Part shown: positions 9,425-18,823 of the stretch, in pieces | Layout: each line of letters starts with the position of its first letter | Position numbering within the stretch: the first letter of the stretch is position 1 | From: Terriglobia bacterium | GTDB taxonomy: Bacteria; Acidobacteriota; Terriglobia; Bryobacterales; Bryobacteraceae | NCBI GenBank assembly: GCA_020073145.1 | Contig: JAIQFS010000002.1 | Coordinates: forward strand, 1-64,000 | DNA: 64,000 nt | Reading direction: 5' to 3' | The notes under the pieces: generated by a model | The model's database searches: none | What the model was told of the DNA's origin: nothing | Seen by the model: the letters and a program-made list of their open reading frames with translations, nothing else | Position numbers and translations under genes: made by a program

Positions 9425-10234
9425 CTATTTCTGTTCAGCTACGATGCCGCCGCCAGTCTTCTTTTCTTTGCGGTCGGCCTTAATCTTCTTGGTGTCCAGA
9501 GCCTTCTGCACCCAGTCGTTGGCCACCTTGATGGCCGCGTCATACTCTTCCCGGGAATCCAGCAGGTCGGCGCGCTCGCGGATCAGCAGGTTCTCATACG
9601 ACATGGCGTCTTCGTATTCCGGATTGATCTGCAGGGTCTTGTCGAGAGCCGCCAAGCCGGAGTTGATGACCGGCAGCCACTGGGCCTTGAGCTCTTCCTT
9701 GACCTTCTTGTCTTTGATGGGGCCGGGGTCATCCTGCTTCATCCCCAGCTCCACGCGGGCCATGCCGTAGGCCGGATACCATTTGGACCAGGCAATGAAG
9801 CCGAGGCTGTAATAGGCGTCGGCGTTTTTGGGATCCACGGCCACCAGCTTCTCATACCACTGCTGAGCGTCGTCCCACTTCTTCTGATAGAGATAGAGCG
9901 AAGCCACGGAGGCCATGGCCACAGTGTTTTTGGTGTCCTGCTCCAAGACCGTCATGAACTGATCGTAGGCGGCTTTGGCCATTTGCGTGTTTTCGGGCGA
10001 TTCGGCGCCCGGGATGTACTGCTGGAAGTACGCGGTGGCCAGGTACAGACGAGCAGTGGGAAAGGCCGGATCGAGTTCGACGGCGGTTTTGAAGTGCTCC
10101 ACGGCCTCCGGGTACTGGGCGCTCTGAAAGGCGCGCACGCCCTGGTTGAGCTGGTCGCGCGATTTGAGTTTCTGGCAACTGGCGCCGAAGATCACCAACG
10201 CGCCTAAGGCCAGGCTGAGAAGGACCTTGCTCAT
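9425..10234 (-). CDS. TPR lipoprotein, last gene of the TonB operon
   Basis: A 269-residue lipoprotein: a hydrophobic signal ends in the lipobox FGASC with the lipidated cysteine at residue 20. The mature protein carries about four tetratricopeptide units (roughly residues 28-61, 62-98, 104-137 and 175-215), a fold used for protein-protein scaffolding in the periplasm. Its start is one base downstream of the upstream exbD-like stop, so it is tightly coupled to the ExbBD genes. The position suggests an accessory or scaffold of the TonB system, but this is inference from context. Confidence 0.75.
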   Translation of the reverse strand: MSKVLLSLALGALVIFGASCQKLKSRDQLNQGVRAFQSAQYPEAVEHFKTAVELDPAFPTARLYLATAYFQQYIPGAESPENTQMAKAAYDQFMTVLEQDTKNTVAMASVASLYLYQKKWDDAQQWYEKLVAVDPKNADAYYSLGFIAWSKWYPAYGMARVELGMKQDDPGPIKDKKVKEELKAQWLPVINSGLAALDKTLQINPEYEDAMSYENLLIRERADLLDSREEYDAAIKVANDWVQKALDTKKIKADRKEKKTGGGIVAEQK

Positions 10235-10235
10235 G

Positions 10236-10661
10236 TTATTGTCCGGCCTCCGATTTCGGGGTCATCAGTCCCACCTTGTCAATGCCCGCGCCATGGGCGA
10301 TATCGATGGCCCTGGCCACAGCGGCAAATTCGAGGTCGGGATCGCCCTTCACAAACACCACGCGCTCGGCACGAGTCTTGAAGATTTCTTCCAGCCGGGA
10401 CCCGAGGTTGGCTTCGGTGACCGGATCCTGGTTGATCTTGATGGAATGATCCTTGTCAATCACGATCACCACCGTGCGCAGGTCGGACAAGTTAGGCTTC
10501 GCATTGGGAGGAGGTGGCTGAGGCACCAAGGCCTCCAGCCCATGGGGCGTCAGCGGCGTGATGACCATGAAGATGATGATCAGCACCAACAGGACGTCGA
10601 TCATCGGCGTCATGTTGATGTCGGATTTGGGACCCTTGCCGGATCCAACTGCCATTGCCAT
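10236..10661 (-). CDS. exbD: ExbD/TolR-family biopolymer transport protein (second copy)
   Basis: A 141-residue inner-membrane protein with one transmembrane helix (about residues 18-40) preceded by SDINMTPMIDVLLVLL, the ExbD/TolR signature whose aspartate is the proton-path residue, and a small periplasmic domain. It couples proton flow through ExbB to TonB. A second ExbD follows upstream at 10699; pairs of ExbD-like proteins after one ExbB are common in this kind of TonB operon. The 38-base gap to the preceding gene and one-base gap to the TPR lipoprotein fit one transcript. Confidence 0.88.
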   Translation of the reverse strand: MAMAVGSGKGPKSDINMTPMIDVLLVLIIIFMVITPLTPHGLEALVPQPPPPNAKPNLSDLRTVVIVIDKDHSIKINQDPVTEANLGSRLEEIFKTRAERVVFVKGDPDLEFAAVARAIDIAHGAGIDKVGLMTPKSEAGQ

Positions 10662-10698
10662 AGAAGTGCTCCTTGAATGAAACCTTATCCGGCCGCCG

Positions 10699-11160
10699 TC
10701 ATTCCCCGGCCGGAGCCCCGGACTTGGGCTTATTCTTGTCCTGAGTCTGTTCGGTCAACAGACCGACCTGATCCACACCCGCCGCGCGCAGGTTATCAAC
10801 CACGTCGACGACTTTTTCATAGCGCGCTCGCTGATCGGACTTGATAAACACCATTTTATTAATCCGGTTGGTGAGCAGGTCTTTCACCTTGCCCGGCAGG
10901 TCTTCGGCCGACATCTGCGTGGTGCTGAGATAGACCTTGCCGTCCTTCGTGACGGAGACCAGGATGGCATCGCTCTTGTCGGCGTCCTGCATGGGGATGG
11001 GGTGATTCGTCTTCACCAGGTCGACCTGCACGCCATGCTGCAGCATGGGAGTGATGACCATGAAGATGATCAGCAGCACAAGCATCACGTCCACCATGGG
11101 GGTGACGTTGATGTCAGAAACGGGAGGGAGGTCTTTTGTCTTTTTAAACTGGACTCTCAT
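10699..11160 (-). CDS. exbD: ExbD/TolR-family biopolymer transport protein (first copy)
   Basis: A 153-residue inner-membrane protein with the signature SDINVTPMVDVMLVLL at its single transmembrane helix (about residues 17-40), containing the conserved membrane aspartate. The periplasmic part ends in the usual ExbD fold (VVDNLRAAGVDQVGLLT), followed by a short Lys/Gly-rich tail. It differs clearly from the copy at 10236, so the two are not a recent duplication. It lies between exbB and the second exbD in the same operon and would form part of the ExbBD motor driving TonB. Confidence 0.9.
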   Translation of the reverse strand: MRVQFKKTKDLPPVSDINVTPMVDVMLVLLIIFMVITPMLQHGVQVDLVKTNHPIPMQDADKSDAILVSVTKDGKVYLSTTQMSAEDLPGKVKDLLTNRINKMVFIKSDQRARYEKVVDVVDNLRAAGVDQVGLLTEQTQDKNKPKSGAPAGE

Positions 11161-11253
11161 GGTTGTTCTCCCTGGAACTCGGCAGGAGGTGGGGAGACTT
11201 TGCCCAGTCTCCCCGACTCAATCAACTCGCCGGATTCCGGCAACACTCAGGAA

Positions 11254-11994
11254 CTACTTGCGCGCCCCGGTGCCGCGCTGCGAACGCTTCAAGAAGTAGT
11301 CGATCAGCTCGGAGCTGGAATTGCCCATCTCCACGTCGAACGCCTCGATCTTGTTGTTGAAGTAGTTGAACGCCCAGACGGCGGGAAGGGCGACGAACAG
11401 CCCCAACGCCGTGGTCACGAGGGCCTCGGAAATACCGCCGGCAACAGCGCCTAGACCGGTGGACTTTTCCGTCGAAATTCCCTTGAACGCGTTGATGATG
11501 CCGACAACCGTTCCGAACAGACCCACGAAGGGGCCGGTGGAACCGATCGTCGCCAGGCCGCTCACGCCGCGTTTCAATTCGGCGCGCACGATGGCCTCGG
11601 AGCGATCCAAGGCCCGCTTGGAGGCGTCGATTTCTTCGCCCGGGATTTCGGTGCTGATCTGATGGGCCTGGAATTCCTGCAGGCCGGCCACCACCACCTT
11701 GGCGAGATGGCTTTTCTTGTAGCGGTCCGCAATCTTCACCGCTTCATCCAGCTTGCCTTCGCGCAACGCGCCGGCGACGGCCGGAGCGAACGCCCTCGAC
11801 TGCTTGCGGGCGGCGCTGTACGCCATCGCCCGATCGATCATGATGCCGATGGAATAGGCCGACATGATGAACAGCAGAATGACCACAGCCCTGGCGAGAT
11901 TCCCCATCTGGCCCCACATGGAACGGACATCGAAGCCGACCGCCTGTTCCTGGAGCAAATAGAGCGACCATACTTGCAATTGCAAAAGCAACAT
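11254..11994 (-). CDS. exbB: ExbB/TolQ-family proton channel subunit
   Basis: A 246-residue MotA/TolQ/ExbB-type membrane protein. Three hydrophobic helices are visible: residues 32-52, 138-165 (GLATIGSTGPFVGLFGTVVG, the signature segment with its conserved threonine) and 185-207. A charged cytoplasmic stretch lies between helix 1 and helix 2. It forms the pentameric stator around the ExbD dimer and uses the proton gradient to energise TonB. It is transcribed after tonB (12080) and before the two exbD genes. The C-terminal extension after helix 3 is short. Confidence 0.9.
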   Translation of the reverse strand: MLLLQLQVWSLYLLQEQAVGFDVRSMWGQMGNLARAVVILLFIMSAYSIGIMIDRAMAYSAARKQSRAFAPAVAGALREGKLDEAVKIADRYKKSHLAKVVVAGLQEFQAHQISTEIPGEEIDASKRALDRSEAIVRAELKRGVSGLATIGSTGPFVGLFGTVVGIINAFKGISTEKSTGLGAVAGGISEALVTTALGLFVALPAVWAFNYFNNKIEAFDVEMGNSSSELIDYFLKRSQRGTGARK

Positions 11995-12079
11995 TGTGTT
12001 TTTTCTCTCCTGCGAGTTGATTTTTCAATTCCCGAATACGGATTCGGGTTTACTGACTCTGTACGACTGACTCAAGCTC

Positions 12080-12817
12080 TCACTGGCTCAAGGTAAAGTT
12101 CACGTCGATTTCGGTATCCACGCCCACCGGATCGCCATTCAATAGCGTCGGCTCGTAGACCCACTGTTTCACGGCCTGCAACGCGGCTGGCACGAGCAGC
12201 GGATGGCCGCTGATGACGGTCAGATTTTCGATGGTGCCCTCCTTGGAAATGAGGGCATGGAGTTTCACCACTCCTTGAATGCGCGCCTGCTTGGCCAATT
12301 GGGGATAAACCGGTTTGGGCTGGCGGATCAGCTTGGCTCCCTGCACATTGCCGCCCACGCGGATGCGGGCCGGGGGAGGCGCTTTTTTCTCAACTGGCGG
12401 AGGCGGCGGAGCCACGGTTGGGACCGATCCCAGAATGCCCCCCAGCACGCCCGAACTGACCCCTCCCGCGATGCCACCGACCACGCCGCCGCCGGCGGTG
12501 GGCGGGGGCAGCTCGTCTTCCTTAATCATGGCGATCTGTTTGGGGACTTCCTTCGGCGCCATCAAGCGGCCAGCGTCGAACTGCCGCGGAATGACCTTGA
12601 CCACTTTGGGAGCTTCCGGCGGAGGCGGGGGTGGAGGAGGCGGCGGAGGAGGCGGAGCGACCAGCAGGCTCGTCAACTGAGCCGTGGGCAGCGCATCGAA
12701 GTAAATCATCGGGATCAGAACCAAGACGATGATGGCGACGGTTTGTACCACAAATGAGATCAAGACCGTCGTCGTCTTGTTCGTTCTCCCCGTCGCTACG
12801 AATGTCTGTTCGAACAT
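12080..12817 (-). CDS. tonB: TonB energy transducer
   Basis: A 245-residue inner-membrane-anchored periplasmic protein that transmits ExbBD energy to outer-membrane receptors. Residues 17-39 form the N-terminal signal anchor. A run of 13 prolines spans residues 55-67, with more Pro-rich sequence at 137-150, giving the extended periplasm-spanning rod. The C-terminal TonB domain (about 160-245) shows the conserved YPQLAKQARIQG start and the AVKQWVYEPTLLNG segment. The likely client in this window is the large receptor at 29448. It lies 68 bases downstream of secF and probably shares its transcript. Confidence 0.93.
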   Translation of the reverse strand: MFEQTFVATGRTNKTTTVLISFVVQTVAIIVLVLIPMIYFDALPTAQLTSLLVAPPPPPPPPPPPPPEAPKVVKVIPRQFDAGRLMAPKEVPKQIAMIKEDELPPPTAGGGVVGGIAGGVSSGVLGGILGSVPTVAPPPPPVEKKAPPPARIRVGGNVQGAKLIRQPKPVYPQLAKQARIQGVVKLHALISKEGTIENLTVISGHPLLVPAALQAVKQWVYEPTLLNGDPVGVDTEIDVNFTLSQ

Positions 12818-12885
12818 GCGAGCTTCCTTTCCATAGTTCCCGCTGGCGAGCCCCGTTGCCGGCGCCCTGCCTCCGCGGCCTTACC

Positions 12886-14121
12886 TTACTTAACCGCCCT
12901 CGTCGGACTCTTGCGGACGGGTTCCGTTCTGGGCGCGGCATTCAGCGCCGAAGACGACCGGGTTCTCTTGATACGCCTATCAGCGTAATTATGCCAGAAA
13001 AGCACGATCGGACTAGCTACGAAAACCGAAGAATAAGTACCAACGATGATTCCGCACACCAGCGCGAAAGAAAACGGGTGCAACACCGGACCGCCCCAAA
13101 TGAAAAGCGCAATGACCGTCAGGAACGTCAGGCCGGAGGTCATGACCGTGCGGCTCAAGGTCTGGTTGACGGCTTTGTTCATGACGACTTCGAGCGGCTC
13201 GCGCCGCATGAACTTCAGGTCCTCGCGAATCCGGTCGAAGATGACGATCGTGTCGTTCATCGAATAGCCCACCAGGGTCAACAACGCCGCGATGACGGTC
13301 ATATCCAATGCCTTATTAAAGAGGGAGAACAGACCGACGGTGATGATGGTGTCGTGCAGGCAGGCGATGACCGCGCCCAGCCCGTAGATCCACTCGAAGC
13401 GGAACGCGATGTAGACCAGCATTCCGGCCAGCGCATAGAGGGTGGCCAGCACGGCTTTGGTGCGCAACTCCGCACCCACCTTGGGGCCCACCATCTCCAC
13501 GTTGCGGATGTTGAACGGCGCCAGATAACACTCCTGTTGGAGAGTGTTCATAATACCAGCATTCATGCCCGGGACGGACGACAACTGACTGAAACCCGTG
13601 ATCAGGCCCGAGCGCGGCGGCGTGTTGCGGAAGTTCAACAAGTCGGCCACTAGTTTTTGGAGCTGCGGGTCGCTCAACGCCACGCCGGCGCGCGCCAAAG
13701 GGTCGCGCAGGCGGTCGATCAGTTGCTGCTGGCTGGCGTTGTTGAGATCGAGCTTGCCGCTGCCCGGCTGTCCGAAGGTGGTGGTGAGCGCGTCCGCCAT
13801 GGCTTGGCGGTTGATGTTGAGCTGCCGCTCTTCTTCCAACTCGGTCTGAATCGAGACTTCGTTATTGGCGGAGAGATCGGTAAAGTTCAGGACACTGACC
13901 TCGCCTTTGACCCTCTTGGACAGTGCCGCGCGGATCTTGTCCACGGGAGGCGTGTAGGCGAACTTGACGTTCATCAGTGCGCCGCCCTTGAAGTCGATTC
14001 CGTAGTTCAACCCTCTCACGGCCATGCTGGTGATCCCGGCCAGGCTCAACACCAGAGAGGCGCCGATGAAGGGCCACTTCCAGCGCAGGAAGTCGAAGTT
14101 CGTATTTTTAAATAATTCCAT
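12886..14121 (-). CDS. secF: Protein translocase subunit SecF with an enlarged periplasmic loop
   Basis: A 411-residue inner-membrane protein that with SecD and YajC uses the proton gradient to complete Sec-dependent export. The first helix (about 18-36) is followed by GLNYGIDFKGG, and the C-terminal bundle of five helices (about 222-380) carries the conserved GYSMNDTIVIFDRIRE segment. Typical SecF proteins are near 300-330 residues; the excess here is mainly residues 119-206, inserted in the periplasmic P1 domain. This insert contains KLDLNNASQQQLIDRL and a second GFSQLSSVPGMNAGIM stretch, both like helix-hairpin-helix repeats of the ComEA type. The Lys/Arg-rich tail (385-411) is cytoplasmic. 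Confidence 0.92.
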   Translation of the reverse strand: MELFKNTNFDFLRWKWPFIGASLVLSLAGITSMAVRGLNYGIDFKGGALMNVKFAYTPPVDKIRAALSKRVKGEVSVLNFTDLSANNEVSIQTELEEERQLNINRQAMADALTTTFGQPGSGKLDLNNASQQQLIDRLRDPLARAGVALSDPQLQKLVADLLNFRNTPPRSGLITGFSQLSSVPGMNAGIMNTLQQECYLAPFNIRNVEMVGPKVGAELRTKAVLATLYALAGMLVYIAFRFEWIYGLGAVIACLHDTIITVGLFSLFNKALDMTVIAALLTLVGYSMNDTIVIFDRIREDLKFMRREPLEVVMNKAVNQTLSRTVMTSGLTFLTVIALFIWGGPVLHPFSFALVCGIIVGTYSSVFVASPIVLFWHNYADRRIKRTRSSSALNAAPRTEPVRKSPTRAVK

Positions 14122-14215
14122 CAGCTTTTGCCAAGCCGGTTTCGCCCATCAGTTTGGACACCAGCCCTATCGAAATTGTTCCTCGGCCGAAACCTCGCGG
14201 CCTCCCGGATTCAGC

Positions 14216-15835
14216 CTAAATGCTCAACGCCTCCAGGCGGCGGTGACTGGACAGTTCATAACCGAAAATGGTCCGAGACACAAAAACCGCCGTGAAAACG
14301 TTGGCAAACAAACCGATTGTTAAGGTTACCGCAAAACCACGAACCGGACCCTCTCCAAACAGGAACAAAAAAGCGCAGGACACGATGGTGGTGACATGGG
14401 TATCCACGATCGTCCACCACGCTTTATTGAAGCCTATATCCACCGACGACACGACCGACTTGCCGGCCCGGAGTTCTTCTCGAATCCGTTCAAAAATCAG
14501 GACGTTAGAATCCACCGCCATGCCGATGGTCAGGACAATACCGGCGATGCCGGGCAGGGTCAGGGCGGCATGGAAGTAGGAAACTGCGGCTAATAGTACT
14601 ATCGCGTTCAAGAACAGGGCCAGTACCGCATTGACGCCGCTCCGTTTGTAATACACCAGCATGGCGAATACCACCGCGAACAGCCCGGCAACGCCGGAAA
14701 CGAAGCCCTGGTGGATGGAATCGGCGCCCAGCGAGGGGCCGACGGAACGCTCTTCCAGATAGACCACGCCGGCGGGAAGCGATCCGGAGCGTAGGTAGCG
14801 GGAAAGGTCTTCCGCTTCCTGCTCACTCCCTAGCCCGGTAATGCGGCCTGAATCGTCGATCTTGGATTGGATGGTGGCGACGCTCACAATGCTGTTGTCC
14901 AACACCACCGCCAGGCGGTTGCCGATGTTTGCCTCTGTGAAGGTGCCAAAGCGTTTGCCGCCATCCTGCGAAAGTGTAAAATTGGTCTCCCATTTGCGAA
15001 ACTCGTCCTGGCCGGACCGCGCGTTCCGCATCTCCCGGCCGCTAATGACGGGGGAGCGGTTCACCAGATACCACTGCTCGCCGGAGTCGCCGCCGCGCGG
15101 AATGGATTTGGCCAGCTTGGTGTTCAGGGGAAGCACGCCGCCATGGGCCGCCAGTGCGGCCTCGCGGCTGGCGAACGGACCCTCTTTGACGCCGGTGATC
15201 TCGAGCACGGCCGCAGTCCCGATCAACTCCTTGACGCGCGCCGGATCGTCCACACCGGGCAATTGCACCAAAACCTGGTAGTCGTCGGAAGCGCGCCCAT
15301 ACTGCTGGACCGATTTCTCCGCCAATCCGAGCTGGTCGATGCGGTTGCCGATGGTCTGGATGGTGCGCTCCACGGTGTCGGTCTTGAGGGCTTCCAGATC
15401 CGCGGGCTTCATGCGCAAGGTGTAGTCGGTAGAGTTCACTGAAGTTAAAACCCAATCGGCGTAGCGCTCGCTCAGCAGGGTGCGAAAGGCGCTCGTCTGG
15501 GTCACCGGAATGCCTTTGATGGTGATCTGGGTCGTGCCGGCGTCCTGAACCGTCTGCGGGTCATTTCGATCGATGCTGCTCCAGGAGACGTTCTGCTTCT
15601 TGAAATCGTCCTTCAAACGGTCCATCACCTGGTCCGCCTCGGCCTTGGCAGCATCTTGCACCTGCACTTGCAGGACCAGGCGGCTGCCGCCCTTCAGGTC
15701 CAGTCCGAGACGAATGTTATTCGACCAATTCTCTTTGAGCTGATCGATCGACTTGGGAAAGCCGATGATGCCAAAAACACAAACGAGCAGGGTCACGACG
15801 ATGACGACCGAGCGCAATCTCAGATTGTTTTGCAT
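14216..15835 (-). CDS. secD: Protein translocase subunit SecD
   Basis: A 539-residue partner of SecF. Residues 8-26 are the first helix, then GLDLKGGSRLVLQV opens the large periplasmic P1 domain (about 45-330), which binds emerging substrate protein. Residues 350-530 form the five-helix membrane bundle with DSNVLIFERIREELRAGK, the segment holding the proton-relay residues. The periplasmic part is of normal size, so the enlarged loop is confined to SecF. The gene starts 32 bases after yajC and ends 94 bases before secF, consistent with one operon. Confidence 0.95.
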   Translation of the reverse strand: MQNNLRLRSVVIVVTLLVCVFGIIGFPKSIDQLKENWSNNIRLGLDLKGGSRLVLQVQVQDAAKAEADQVMDRLKDDFKKQNVSWSSIDRNDPQTVQDAGTTQITIKGIPVTQTSAFRTLLSERYADWVLTSVNSTDYTLRMKPADLEALKTDTVERTIQTIGNRIDQLGLAEKSVQQYGRASDDYQVLVQLPGVDDPARVKELIGTAAVLEITGVKEGPFASREAALAAHGGVLPLNTKLAKSIPRGGDSGEQWYLVNRSPVISGREMRNARSGQDEFRKWETNFTLSQDGGKRFGTFTEANIGNRLAVVLDNSIVSVATIQSKIDDSGRITGLGSEQEAEDLSRYLRSGSLPAGVVYLEERSVGPSLGADSIHQGFVSGVAGLFAVVFAMLVYYKRSGVNAVLALFLNAIVLLAAVSYFHAALTLPGIAGIVLTIGMAVDSNVLIFERIREELRAGKSVVSSVDIGFNKAWWTIVDTHVTTIVSCAFLFLFGEGPVRGFAVTLTIGLFANVFTAVFVSRTIFGYELSSHRRLEALSI

Positions 15836-15867
15836 GGGAGTCAGCCTGTCAACTCAAACACTTAACA

Positions 15868-16176
15868 CTATTTCTTGCCTTCGCTGGAAACCAGCCCCGA
15901 AACTGCGCTGCGCAGCACCTGAACCTTGACATTGTCTGGTTTCACACGCAACACCAAGGTGTCGTCGGCATCGATGGAAACAATCGTCCCCACGATCCCC
16001 CCGCTCGTCTGCACCACGTTGCCGTTCTGCAACCCGGCCAACATCTTCTGCTGGTTCTTGCGCTGCCGCTGCATGGGCATGAACAACAGGAAATAGAAGA
16101 TGGCGAAAATTAACAGGATGGGGAGGAATCCCACCAGAGAACTCGGCGAGGTTTGCAAGAACAGATTCAGGATCAC
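15868..16176 (-). CDS. yajC: Preprotein translocase subunit YajC
   Basis: A 102-residue single-pass inner-membrane protein of the SecDF-YajC complex. The hydrophobic helix is at about residues 18-36 (GFLPILLIFAIFYFLLFMP), followed by the conserved QRQRKNQQKMLAGLQNG turn and a small cytoplasmic domain with TSGGIVGTIVSID. The length is standard. It sits between tgt and secD in the usual order for many bacteria (tgt-yajC-secD-secF), with 24 bases to the tgt stop. Confidence 0.95.
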   Translation of the reverse strand: MILNLFLQTSPSSLVGFLPILLIFAIFYFLLFMPMQRQRKNQQKMLAGLQNGNVVQTSGGIVGTIVSIDADDTLVLRVKPDNVKVQVLRSAVSGLVSSEGKK

Positions 16177-16200
16177 GATTCCGACCGACAGATAAGGACG

Positions 16201-17340
16201 TCAGCTCGCCTCGTGGCCAGCCGATCGCACACTCCTCAGATATTCAGGGAACAAACCCGACATTATAGCCTGCCTGATCTCCCGCATGATGTCAAGGTAC
16301 CGGCAGAGGTTGTGCCGCGTCGCGAGAACCGCATAGAGGATCTCGCCGGAGAGAAACAGGTGCCGCAGATAAGCCCGGGAGTATCTGCTGCAAGTATAGC
16401 ATCGGCACTTTTCATCGAGAGGGCGCTCATCCTCTTTATATTGGGCGTGCTTGATGATCAGGCGACCCTGAGAGGTGAACAGATAGCCGTTGCGGGCGTT
16501 GCGCGACGGCAGGACGCAATCCATCATGTCCACGCCGCGCGCCACGTATTCCGGAAGCTCGTCCGGCATCCCGACCCCCATGGCGTAGCGGGGCCTGGAG
16601 CGGGGCAGGATCGTTTCGGTCGCTTCCACCATCTCGAGGCTGAGGGCGCGCGGCTCGCCCACCGACAGCCCTCCCATGGCGTAGCCGTCCGCATCGAAAT
16701 CGAGCAGGGCCGTGGCGCACTGCCGGCGGAGGTCCGCGAATATTGATCCCTGCACGATCGGAAACAGCGCTCCCACGGACGGATCCTCCGCCAGGCGCCG
16801 CCGGTAATGCTCATGCGCCTGGCGCGCCCAGCGCACTGTCCGGTCCATGCTCTCGCGAGCGAACTCGTGGCTGACGGGGTACTCCGGGCACTCGTCGAGC
16901 GCCATGAGGATGTCGCTGCCGAAGGCCAGTTGGGCATCGACGGTGGATTCCGGAGTGAACGTGTGGAGGTCGCCGTCCAGGTGCGAGCGGAACTCCACGC
17001 CGTGATCGGTGATGCGGCGCAGCCCGCTGAGACTGAACACCTGGAAACCGCCGGAGTCGGTGAGGATGGCGCTGGGCCACGACATGAACCGGTGCAGCCC
17101 CCCCAGGCGGCGGATCAGTTCGTGGCCGGGCCGCAGGAACAGGTGGTACGTGTTGGCCAGCAAAATCTGCACCCCCAGTTCGTCGGCGAGGTCGCGCTGC
17201 GTCAAGCCCTTGACCGAACCCTGGGTCCCAACCGGCATAAAGACAGGGGTCTCGACGATCCCGTGCGCGGTATGCAGCAAACCGGCGCGCGCCCGCGTCT
17301 GCGGGCACTCGGCCACGACTTCAAAGGAGACTTGCGGCAA
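16201..17340 (-). CDS. tgt: tRNA-guanine transglycosylase
   Basis: A 379-residue cytosolic enzyme that exchanges guanine-34 of tRNAs for Asp, Asn, His and Tyr for preQ1 on the way to queuosine. The general-base aspartate D95 lies in LTDSGGFQVFSL, the nucleophile D274 in MDCVLPSRNARNG, and the structural zinc ligands are C312, C314, C317 and H343. All are intact and the length is normal. It is the first gene of the Sec-TonB operon. QueD, an earlier step of the same pathway, is at 28541. Confidence 0.96.
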   Translation of the reverse strand: MPQVSFEVVAECPQTRARAGLLHTAHGIVETPVFMPVGTQGSVKGLTQRDLADELGVQILLANTYHLFLRPGHELIRRLGGLHRFMSWPSAILTDSGGFQVFSLSGLRRITDHGVEFRSHLDGDLHTFTPESTVDAQLAFGSDILMALDECPEYPVSHEFARESMDRTVRWARQAHEHYRRRLAEDPSVGALFPIVQGSIFADLRRQCATALLDFDADGYAMGGLSVGEPRALSLEMVEATETILPRSRPRYAMGVGMPDELPEYVARGVDMMDCVLPSRNARNGYLFTSQGRLIIKHAQYKEDERPLDEKCRCYTCSRYSRAYLRHLFLSGEILYAVLATRHNLCRYLDIMREIRQAIMSGLFPEYLRSVRSAGHEAS

Positions 17341-17427
17341 CTTCGATTGTAACCATGACGAATGTCACGCTGAGCGGTTGACAACTTCCACTACCCTGGG
17401 CCGGGCGGGCCGGCCTACCATCCAACC

Positions 17428-18823
17428 ATGACCGCAAACCTCCGTTCCGCTTCCTTCGACTTCATCACCAGGCAGTTCCTGCTGCCCGCGATCCTGCTGA
17501 CCGGGACGACGGTCCCGCTATACCTCCTGATTCAATACAAAAACCGGCGAGTGGCTGGACGTGACCCTGGTTTTGGCCGGATGGGCCGCGCTGGTCTTCG
17601 GCTATTGGCTGCCGGTAGGCGCGCTGCTGTTCCGATGGAAGGGACACTGGCTCGGCCGCCTGGCCGCCGGGTACGTGGTCTCGATTCCCGCCTACTTCCT
17701 GACCCTGGCGCTGGTCTATGCAGCCTTCGGCTACCGGTTTCATCCGCGCTCGGGTTCGGTATGGGGAATCTATTTTTCGGCCACCCCCACATTCTATGTG
17801 CTGGCCCTGGCGCTTTATTTTCTGGTGCGGCAGGGGCGGACATTGGCGCGAGTGACGCAAGCGCTGGCCGGGGCGCTGTTCGCCGTCAGCTTGGCGGGGG
17901 CCGTGATGCTGTGGGCGCAGGTCGACCGCTACACCCCTCCGATGCCCGGGCGGGCGCGGGCCGACATTGTCAACGCCGGGATCGTCGATGCCGCCGGCGG
18001 CCGGATTCTCGAGGGGCAGAATCTCCTGATCGAGAACGGGCGGATCGTCTCATTGGTGCCGTCCCAATCCGACCGATCCGCCTGGCCCCGGATCGATGCC
18101 GGCGGCGGCTATCTGGTTCCGGGTCTGATCGACGTCCATGTCCACCTGCAGGTGCCGGAGCGGTCGACGCGCGGCGGGTTTGACTTCTCTTATTTCATCG
18201 ACTCGATACTGGGCGATTACGCACCCCAGCGCCGCGAGTACCTCGAGAACGGCGTGACCGCCATACGCTCGTTGGGCGAGCCGGCTTCGCACATTTTCGC
18301 CCTTCGCGAACGAGTGGCCCGCCGCCGGCTGCTGGGGCCGCGGATTTTCGCCGTGGGGAGGCTGGTCACTTCGCCGCATGGCCATCCGGCGAGCACCATT
18401 TGGACGCCGCAGATCACGCGGCAGGGCGCCATCCTCGCCGCGTCCCCAGCCGATTTGCTGTCCGGTCTCGAGAAGAATTACGCGGCGGGTCCGCTGGACG
18501 CCGTGAAGATCGTCTTCGGCACCATCGGCGAGGCCAAAGAGAGGCTGAGCCGGGATCTGCTGGACCGCTCGGTCGCCTGGGCCCGGCGCCGCGGCCTGAT
18601 CAGCATCGTGCACATCGGCACCACCGAAGAGGCCGCCGACGCGGTGGCCTCGGGCGCCACCGGCGTCGAGCACATAGCCTCCATCGAAAGCCCGCCGGAC
18701 ACCTTGGTGAGCGATATGGCGGCGCGCCGGACCGAGTCAGCCTCCGCCGGGACGGCGCGTTCTGCGAGTTGGCGGTGGCTGATAACGGCAACGGCGGCGA
18801 GCTCAAGGAGGGTAGCGGGTTGA
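17428..18823 (+). pseudogene. Decayed membrane-anchored amidohydrolase, frameshifted and 3'-truncated
   Basis: The reading frame starts at 17428 with MTANLRSASF and a hydrophobic helix, then must shift by one base near 17544: removing one C from AAAAACCGGCGAG joins QYKNGEWLDVTLVLAG to the downstream frame. After that the frame encodes about three more membrane helices, then the amidohydrolase fold with VHVH metal ligands (near 18140), the lysine segment and GVEHIASIE (near 18670). Homology stops abruptly around 18720 after VSDMAARR, and the remaining codons to 18823 are out-of-frame reading of a histidine-kinase fragment. The C-terminal part of the catalytic barrel is missing, so the enzyme is almost certainly dead. 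Confidence 0.75.

Noticed and set aside
12600-12660. Apparent tandem repeat of GCC/GGA triplets
   Set aside because: It encodes the 13-proline run in TonB, a normal periplasm-spanning feature, not a mobile or repeat element.
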